From contig NW_013657675.1 of assembly GCF_000142905.1 (NCBI RefSeq), positions 141,998-175,189 on the forward strand: DNA of 33,192 nt, given 5' to 3'. The notes under the pieces were generated by a model, which searched no databases, was not told the DNA's origin, and was given only the letters and a program-made list of their open reading frames with translations. This DNA is from Thecamonas trahens ATCC 50062. Its lineage: Eukaryota; Apusozoa; Apusomonadida; Apusomonadidae. Below, in pieces: positions 27,816-33,192 of the stretch. Made by a program: the position numbers and the translations under genes. The stretch's first letter is position 1. Every line of letters starts with the position of its first letter.

Positions 27816-28000
27816 TGTGCCGGCTCTCTGCCTGGCTCTTCCGCCGCGATAGTGTTGGACAGGCTCGGCGGCCACCGGCCGCGCCGCATAAGGCGACGGG
27901 GTTTGCGAAGTGGCTGCGTCAGGGCGATCACGGAAAGAGGGAAGGGACAGGCAGAAACGACAGGTCAGACGATGTGGCGGGGAGACAAGATGAGAGCGCG

Positions 28001-28660
28001 CTAGAGCTCGGCGGCGACCTTGTCGAGGACATCGGCAACAACGTCAGCCGGCTGGGCACCCGAGAGAGCGTACTTGTCGTTGAAGATGAAGAACGGGACG
28101 CCCGAGACGCCACGTGTGTAGGCCGAGTCGATGGCGTCGCGGGTCTCCTGGCTCAGCTCGTCAGTGTTGAGAAAGGCGGCGGCAGCGTCGGCATCGAGCC
28201 CGGCGTCTGCAGCGGCATCGCAGAGGACGGCGTGATCGGCAAGGTTGGCCTCGCGCTCAAAGTAGCGGGTCATAATGCAGGCGACGAGAGCGTCGACGGT
28301 GGTAGCATCGGACGAGCGTTTGGCCCACTCGATGAGGCGGTGCGAGTCAAAGGTGTTCCCGATCTCGCCGCCGTAGGAGAAGGTGATGCCCTCCTCAAGG
28401 CCGACAGCCTTCATGTGAGGGATCATCTTTTCGATGCGGGCCTCGCCAAACTTGGCTTTGTAGTGGGCGAGCTTGTCGACGGCCTTGGGCAGCGATCCGT
28501 CGAGCATAAACGGCTCCCACTCGATGACCACCTCGGTCGCGTTCCCGGCCTCGCGCCACGCCTCGACTGCTTTGCCCAGCCGTCGCCGGCCGACAAAGCA
28601 CCAAGGTCAGATGTTGTCCGACACAATCTTGACCACAATGTTCTTTGCCTGGCTCGCCAT
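28001..28660 (-). CDS. DsbA/FrnE-family thiol oxidoreductase, probable selenoprotein (in-frame TGA at the active site)
   Basis: 219 codons from the ATG at 28660 to the TAG at 28001-28003, in one frame with a single internal TGA at codon 18 (28607-28609). Around it the protein reads VSDNI-(TGA)-PWCFVGRRRL. The family consensus there is SD..CPWCY.G..RL, so the TGA falls exactly on the first Cys of the CPWC redox site, giving U-P-W-C if read as selenocysteine. The remaining 200 residues are intact and typical: WEPFMLD, a YKAKFG helix, NTFDSHRLIEWA, and the cis-Pro loop GVSGVPFFIF (Pro about 189) followed by ALSGAQP. FrnE-like DsbA proteins are cytosolic thiol-disulfide oxidoreductases; no signal peptide is seen. 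Alternatives are a point mutation or sequencing error of TGC/TGT. No convincing SECIS was seen by eye. Confidence 0.85.
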
Positions 28661-29402
28661 CTCTCTGTCTTGTCTGAGGAGTGATGTGTGGCTGTTCTGC
28701 TCGTCGGTGGTGGCGGTGGTGGTGGTGGTTGAGGGGGGGGGGTGAGGACCGTATCGCTCTGTGGTCGTTCTGCGGAGGGACTGCGGCGGCGAATTGGCCG
28801 CATGTCTGCTCGCTGACGCACCAGCCTCGGCTCACTCTGCTACCTCTGATGACTCCACCACTGTTTTCATTGCGCGCCGTGTGTGCGCCCACAACTTGCG
28901 ACTGGCCGAGTCCAAGTTCTTGGCTCGTCCCAGACAGTGCTCGGCATCAGCCATCGGGCAGGGGCTGGCTATGGGCTGGCCATCGGCTATGGGCTGGCTA
29001 TGGGCTGGCCATCGGCTATGGGCTGGTTATGGGCTGGCCATCGGGCAGGGGCTGGCTATCGGCCGGCTATGGGCTGGCTATGGGCTGGCCATCGGGCAGG
29101 GGCTGGCTATCGGCCGGCTCGCCATCGGCTAGGGGCCGGCTATGGGCTGGCCATCGGGCAGGGGCTGGCTATGGGCTGGCCATCGGGCAGGGGCTGGCTA
29201 TGGGCTGGCCATCGGGCAGGGGCTGGCTATGGGCTGGCCATCGGCCGGCTCGCCATCGGCTAAGGAATGGCCATCAACTGGCCGACTAATGACGGACCGA
29301 CCGGCCATTGGCCGGCCAACTGCGCCGAGTCGGCCCCACCCCCCCCCCCCCACCCCTAATTTGACCGGACCATAGTTAGCCACACTCCTCACACCAAGGT
29401 TG
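28661..29402. other. Intergenic region between divergent genes, with minisatellite
   Basis: 742 bp between the DsbA-like start and the BUD23 start. On the DsbA side it has GGT repeats and a nine-base G-run (28734-28742), giving CAC repeats and a C-run on that gene's coding strand. On the BUD23 side it has a 13-base C-run (29339-29351) and a CACACTCCTCACACC leader just before the ATG. The middle is the 29-bp repeat array. The 200 bp at 28745-28950 look unique, but I recognise no gene in them. Confidence 0.5.
28952..29264. repeat. 29-bp minisatellite array
   Basis: About ten units based on CATCGGGCAGGGGCTGGC plus TATGGGCTGGC, 29 bp each, starting at 28952. Two units are extended by inserted TATCGGCCGGC / TCGCCATCGGC blocks, so the array has a higher-order pattern built from GGCTATGGGCTGGC elements. 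Because 29 is not a multiple of three, all three frames of the plus strand stay open and give Gly/Leu/Trp-rich nonsense. It sits between two divergent promoters. Confidence 0.92.
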
Positions 29403-30383
29403 ATGTCATCCCGCCCGGAGCATGTCAATCCTCCCGAGATTGTAGGTGGCGGAAGAGCGGGGCCTGTTGTGGGCGTCGGGAGCCTGTCGGGGTGCGAGAC
29501 GGGCGAGGGTGGAGGGGAGGGGGGATGGATGGGTTGATTGGGACATGCGCACTCATGGGCGAGCGAGGGTGGTTGCGGGTAGTTCTACGGGGAAGACGAG
29601 GCTGCCAAGTACCGCAAGTCGTCACGGATGATTGCGGTTCAGGCGCAGATGTCGCAGAGAGCCATCGAGCTGCTGATGCTGCCCCAGGGCGAGCCGGCGC
29701 TGCTGCTGGACATCGGGGCCGGGACTGGGCTCTCGGGCTCGGAGCTGACAGAAGAGGGCCACACGTGGATCGGCGTGGACATTTCGCGGGCCATGCTGGA
29801 GCAGGCTGTCGATCGGGGCGTTGAAGGCGATCTGGCAGAGGCCGACATTGGACACGGCTTGTTCTTCCGCCCGGGCACCTTCGACGGCGCCATCTCGGTC
29901 TCTGTTCTCCAGTGGCTCTGCCATATCTACAAGAACGAGCACGTGCCCAAGCGCCGCCTCCGCAAGTTCTTCCAGAGCCTCTTCAACTGCCTCTCGCCTG
30001 GCGCCCGCGCCGTCTTCCAGTTTTACCCCGAGACACCGGCCCAGATCGAGCTCATTGTCGCCGCCGCCATGGAGTGTGGCTTCTCGGGCGGTCTCGTCGT
30101 CGACTACCCCAACTCGAAGAAGGCCAAGAAGTACTTCCTCTGCCTCTCCGCCGGCGTCTCGGCCTACAAGCCCGAGGCACTCGGCACCGGCCCGCGCAAC
30201 GCCGGCGAAGGCGTCAAATACACCGAGATGAAGCGCCGCGAGGCTCGGACCAAGAAGCGCCGCGGCATCAAGGGCACTCGCGAGTGGATCGACCGCAAGA
30301 AGACCTCCCAGCGCAACCGCGGTCTCGAAGTTCGTCGCGACTCCAAGTACACCGGCCGTCGCCGCAGGCGTGCCTTTGGCTGA
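29403..30383 (+). CDS. BUD23: BUD23/WBSCR22 18S rRNA (guanine-N7) methyltransferase, two exons
   Basis: Exons 29403-29441 and 29583-30383 (phase 0) give 279 aa, close to the human length of 281. Exon 1 encodes SSRPEHVNPPEI and exon 2 opens FYGEDEAAKYRKSSRMI, together matching the family's N-terminus; starting at the first ATG of exon 2 (29628) would lose this. SAM motif I is LLLDIGAGTGLSG at about residues 53-65. The family blocks EGDLAEADIG, FDGAISVSVLQWLC and VVDYPNSKKAKKYFLCL follow, and the basic C-terminus ends SKYTGRRRRRAFG, like the homologues. BUD23 with TRMT112 methylates one guanine of 18S rRNA during small-subunit assembly in the nucleus. The leader is CA/C-rich. Confidence 0.94.
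29442..29582 (+). other. BUD23 intron 1 (141 bp)
   Basis: It begins GTAGGT and ends GGGTAG, and removing it joins ATT to TTC in phase 0, restoring the conserved PPEI-FYGEDEA junction. The alternative donor four bases downstream (GTGGCG) would break the frame. It is purine-rich with no clear pyrimidine tract before the acceptor. Confidence 0.85.
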
Positions 30384-30625
30384 TGTGGTAAACACAAGCC
30401 CCCCAATGCTGTCATTCATGCCTTTAACCATAGTTTCCCTCGCTCCCTTCATCCGATGGCGCGCCACGTAAGCGTACCGCCCTCCCCCGAGGTGTCCCTC
30501 CTCTCTTCACCCCCTCTGCCCCCAAATCGCCACGCCGGCCGGCCACCCCACTCCGCGCGCCCCCGCCACCTCCGCCCGTCCTTCCCCCCACTCCACTCCA
30601 CCCCACCCCACCCCGTACCCTCACC

Positions 30626-33018
30626 ATGGCTGCCGCAGCCATACTGTCGAAGCTGACAGAGCTGCGAAAGGTCGATAGCGTACGCCCTCCTCCCTCCCTC
30701 TCCCCTCCCCTTCTCCCCTTCCCCCCCCCCCCCCCCCCCACCTCACAAAGAGGATGGACGACGACGAGGGGGTGTAGGTCTCGAAGCGATGCCAGGTGAT
30801 GGGCAAAATGATCAAGGACTCCCTGGAGGGTCCCGAGGGACAGACTGCGCTGTTCAACTGCTTGCCGCAGCTGCTGGGCGATATCTTTGGCCTAGAGTCG
30901 CGTGGAGCCCAGTCGGCGTCGCTCTCGTGGGTCGCATCGTGCAAGAACGACCGCGATGTCCGCGCTCTTGTCGCCTTTCTCTCGCCGGACACGCCCCTCT
31001 TCTCTACCATCCTGTGGGCTTCGATCTCGCGGGCGTACAACGCGGTCTCTGAGATGATTTTCCCCATCCAGTACCTGCCCGAGGCGTCGCGGGTGCTGCT
31101 GACCTCGCGCGATCGGTCTGTCCGCCTCCCGCCGCTCTACCGCGACCGCAAGATCACTCACGACAGGACCGCCATCGAGATCTCGGTGCTAGAGTACTTT
31201 TTCTTTTGCTTTGCCTACTTTGCCACGTCGTCGTCGACCTCGTTTGTCTCGTCGGCGACGCCGATCAGCTTTATGGGCATTTCCACCAAGCACAAGTCGG
31301 CAGCAAAGACGCGGCGCGACGTCTTCCGCTCGCTCTCCAAAGTCTACATCCGCTCGTTCATCCAAGTGGCACGGCCTTCCGGCACCACGCCGCCGTTTGC
31401 GCTCGACGCCTTTGTCGCCAAGGTCCTCCACGGCGCGGCCGGTCCAGTCTCGGCGTCGTCGGTGGCAGCGTCGGGCCTCGGGCTCAGCGGCACGGGCGAC
31501 AAGGAGGTCCAGGCTGTTGTCCGCAAGATCTCCGAAACGACGCTGCTCATCTTCAATGACTTTTGGCTCTGCCGCAACCGGTATGAGAGCGGACGCAAGC
31601 CGCTCAACTACACTATTCCGTCGTTCGAGTCGGCCCTCTCGCTCAAGGTCCTTGTCGAGCATCTGGCCGGCGACCTCGACCTTGCCGCCGCACTGCAGCT
31701 CGGCACCGAGGCCGGGCTTGGAAGCATTGCCGCCAGACGCAGTATGATTGGCTCGCCGTCGGCCTCGGCCTCGTTCTCGGCCTCTTCGTCGCCGTTTCGG
31801 TCCAGCTCATCGTTTGTCGGCTACCGCCCGGCCACTCCGCCGCTGTTTGTCATCCAGCCGCCTCTGTACCGGTTCCTCCGACACGGGTTTGCCATCGAGA
31901 CCTCGACCGGGGCCTCGTTGCGCAACTTTGTCGACATCTGGCTGGTCTACATCCAGCCGTGGCGCCGGCACAAGTCCGGCGAGCTTGCGGATCTTACGAC
32001 CTGGCGCCCGTACGTCGGCAACAGCCTCCTGTTCTACGTCACGCTCTTCCGCGCCGCCCTTGAGCGACTTGTTGGCTCGTCGTTCTCTTCGATTTCCAAG
32101 TCGAGCAGTGAGCCGCGCAACATCCTCGCGGCGCTCCTCGCTCCGTTTGCGCCAGATGCGTCCGGCGTCTCACCGCTCGGCCAGATCGTAGCCTCGCTCG
32201 AGCAGTCCGCCGCCTCGGACAACTACATCCGCTCGCACATCCACCTTGTCGAGGGCGGGCCTGTCCGGCCGCCGGCCGTCTTTATTCGGTCGCGATCGAT
32301 GAAGGTCGTGGTGGCGCAACTCATCTTTGCCGTCCGCGCCGCCCGCCACGAGCTCACGGGCCACGCGCCGCAGGCCTCGCCCGCGGCCTCGTCGTTTGGC
32401 AGCAGCGTCTTGGTTCGGTTCGGCGGGCACAGTGGAAAGTCCAATCCTGCGGCGCAGACGCCGAGCTCGGTCGCTACCGATCTGGCTGGCCTCGAGGCGG
32501 CGCTCTTTGCCATCTTTGCCGTCCACGACCTCGACGACCTGCGCGAGACCGAGTTGTCTGTGAGCCGCGGCGCCGCCGTCGCCACTGACGCCATCCACGA
32601 GTCCGACAACTCGCTGCGGCTGACCCGTGCCGGGCGGCAACAGGTCCGCTCCGGCGCGATCAAGTGCTCCTCGCTCGACGACGTGCCGGTTCTGGGTGAC
32701 CCGGACCTTGTGCGCATCACATCGACTGAGTTTGGATTCCTCGTCCGCGCAACCTTTGCCGCTGCTGCCGCGCTCAACGCGCACTTTGGTCTTCCGGCGC
32801 CGGCCGACTCTGTGCCGCTGGTGGCACGGGTCGGCCTCGCCATCGACGCTGCCGGCGACACGCTCTTTAGCGTCCACGGCGACACGGCATCACTTGCGGC
32901 CGCGCCGTCGCCCAACCGCAAGTTCCGCCTCCGCTGGCTTGCGGCCAAGCCGACGTGGGCCACCTTTGCCGTGCTCGCGTTCTTGGTTTACATTGTCAAG
33001 CGGGTCTTGTTTGGCTGA
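30626..33018 (+). CDS. SMPD4: SMPD4-like neutral sphingomyelinase 3 homologue, two exons, tail-anchored
   Basis: Exons 30626-30679 and 30778-33018 give 764 aa. Exon 1 encodes AAAAILSKLTELRKVDS and exon 2 opens VSKRCQVMGKMIKDS, together resembling the human [21 protein letters not shown] region. Other shared blocks are the hydrophobic LEYFFFCFAYFA, LLIFNDFWLCRNRYESG, LYRFLRHGFAIET and especially IWLVYIQPWRRHKSG at about residue 405, the best-conserved family motif. A single membrane helix (TWATFAVLAFLVYIVKRVLF) lies at the very C-terminus, so the protein is probably anchored in the ER or nuclear envelope. SMPD4 is reported to hydrolyse sphingomyelin; it has no known catalytic fold similarity to other sphingomyelinases. 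The Ser-rich insert near 335-360 is probably disordered. The stop is 11 bp from the stop of the convergent gene. Confidence 0.88.
30680..30777 (+). other. SMPD4 intron 1 (98 bp) with 19-base C-run
   Basis: It begins GTACGC and ends GTGTAG, phase 0. It contains CT-rich sequence and a run of 19 C (30721-30739), followed by an A/G-rich stretch before the acceptor. The splice joins AGC to GTC and restores homology on both sides. Without it, exon 1 runs into Pro-rich nonsense and a stop. Confidence 0.8.
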
Positions 33019-33029
33019 GCCGGCAACGC

Positions 33030-33192
33030 TCATACCTTGGCGAGCTTGCGCTGGTACCGCGGGAGGCTCGCCCGGCGCTCCTCCATCGAGAGCGACTCGT
33101 CTGCGTAAAGAAGAACAACCTTGGAGCTGCTTGCGCTTGTCCGCGATGGCGGTGCGGGCGCGGGAGCGGGAGCGAGCGCGGGCGCGGGCGTG
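33030..33192 (-). CDS. C-terminal fragment of an unidentified gene (runs off the window)
   Basis: The last 53 codons of a minus-strand gene end at TGA 33030-33032. The upstream part is an Ala/Pro repeat linker (APAPALAPAPAPAP), then a charged helical tail: KVVLLYADESLSMEERRASL followed by PRYQRKLAKV. I do not recognise the family. The reading KLAKV-stop could instead be an exon ending AAG before a GTATGA donor, but the convergent SMPD4 gene starts 11 bp away, which favours a true stop codon. Confidence 0.55.
   Translation of the reverse strand, partial: TPAPALAPAPAPAPPSRTSASSSKVVLLYADESLSMEERRASLPRYQRKLAKV

Larger units (their letters stand above)
26790..28000. other. 1.2-kb stretch without a recognised gene
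   Basis: It starts with the nephrocystin-4 leader (G-run 26794-26801, a C-run on the coding strand). It then holds only short frames, one possible coding fragment at 27141-27473, and a lower-GC segment from about 27470 to 27850 that stands out from the GC-rich surroundings. The last 150 bp should be the 3' UTR of the DsbA-like gene. No RNA gene or terminal repeat was recognised. Confidence 0.5.

Noticed and set aside
27864..27922. Weak SECIS-like structure on the minus strand downstream of the DsbA-like stop: CTGAC (27918-27922), GCCAC/GTGGC stem, AA at 27903-27904 in the loop, CGAG on the 3' side.
   Set aside because: The quartet could form (TGAC opposite CGAG), but the base before TGA is C where A is usual, the upper stem is only about seven pairs with one mismatch, the loop is too long and the lower helix pairs poorly. 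It was not counted as evidence; a SECIS search program is needed.
28952..29264. Repeat array considered as CRISPR.
   Set aside because: There are no unique spacers between repeats; units are contiguous, and the genome is eukaryotic.
28681..29289. Open plus-strand frames giving Gly/Trp/Leu-rich repeat proteins over the minisatellite.
   Set aside because: All three frames are open because the 29-bp unit shifts frame in every copy; no start context or conserved domain. Treated as a non-coding repeat.
30796..30860. Starting the SMPD4 gene at the first ATG of the long frame (30799).
   Set aside because: It would drop the conserved SKRCQ region and exon 1; the splice at 30777/30778 restores homology in frame.

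Overview
The window looks like nuclear DNA of a GC-rich, gene-dense, free-living flagellated protist. The evidence is long eukaryote-type genes with few, short introns, a USP deubiquitinase, a MYND finger protein, BUD23, a neutral-sphingomyelinase-3 (SMPD4) homologue and nephrocystin-4, which belongs to the ciliary transition zone. An apusomonad such as Thecamonas would fit in composition and gene content, but that placement is a guess from general knowledge and was not tested. A 100-N scaffold gap lies at 18580-18679.

Layout. 1-6286: an FAD monooxygenase (-) and a METTL25-type methyltransferase (+) diverge from one 256-bp spacer, followed by a secreted phospholipase-B/GDSL lipase (+) and a cytosolic-type NAD glycerol-3-phosphate dehydrogenase (-) ending in a peroxisome-like SRM tripeptide. 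6287-11459: an orphan low-complexity protein, an FHA-domain protein and an Mpo1/DUF962-like membrane protein, all on the minus strand, with microsatellites between the last two. 11460-17387: one very large USP deubiquitinase. 17409-17810: a decayed piggyBac transposase remnant. 17803-19951: a MYND protein (-) whose 5' end is lost in the gap, and a Maf-type NTP pyrophosphatase (+) with an unusual C-terminal domain. 19958-26789: a secreted orphan, a DUF4291 protein and nephrocystin-4, all minus. 26790-28000: a gene-poor stretch, partly of lower GC. 28001-33192: a DsbA/FrnE-like protein (-) with an in-frame TGA exactly at the first Cys of its CxxC site, a 29-bp minisatellite, BUD23 (+) and SMPD4 (+), each with a short first exon recognised here from protein homology and splice sites, and the 3' end of another gene (-).

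The genes do not form a pathway. They are ordinary, mostly housekeeping genes, packed closely (6 bp and 11 bp between two pairs of convergent stop codons). Several start codons are preceded on the coding strand by C-runs and CA/CAC-rich tracts, which may be a promoter or leader habit of this genome.

The most exciting observation is the probable selenoprotein at 28001-28660. Its reading frame is intact on both sides of the TGA, and the residue replaced is the redox-active cysteine. I could not see a convincing SECIS element by eye, so this remains a strong candidate and not a proven selenoprotein.
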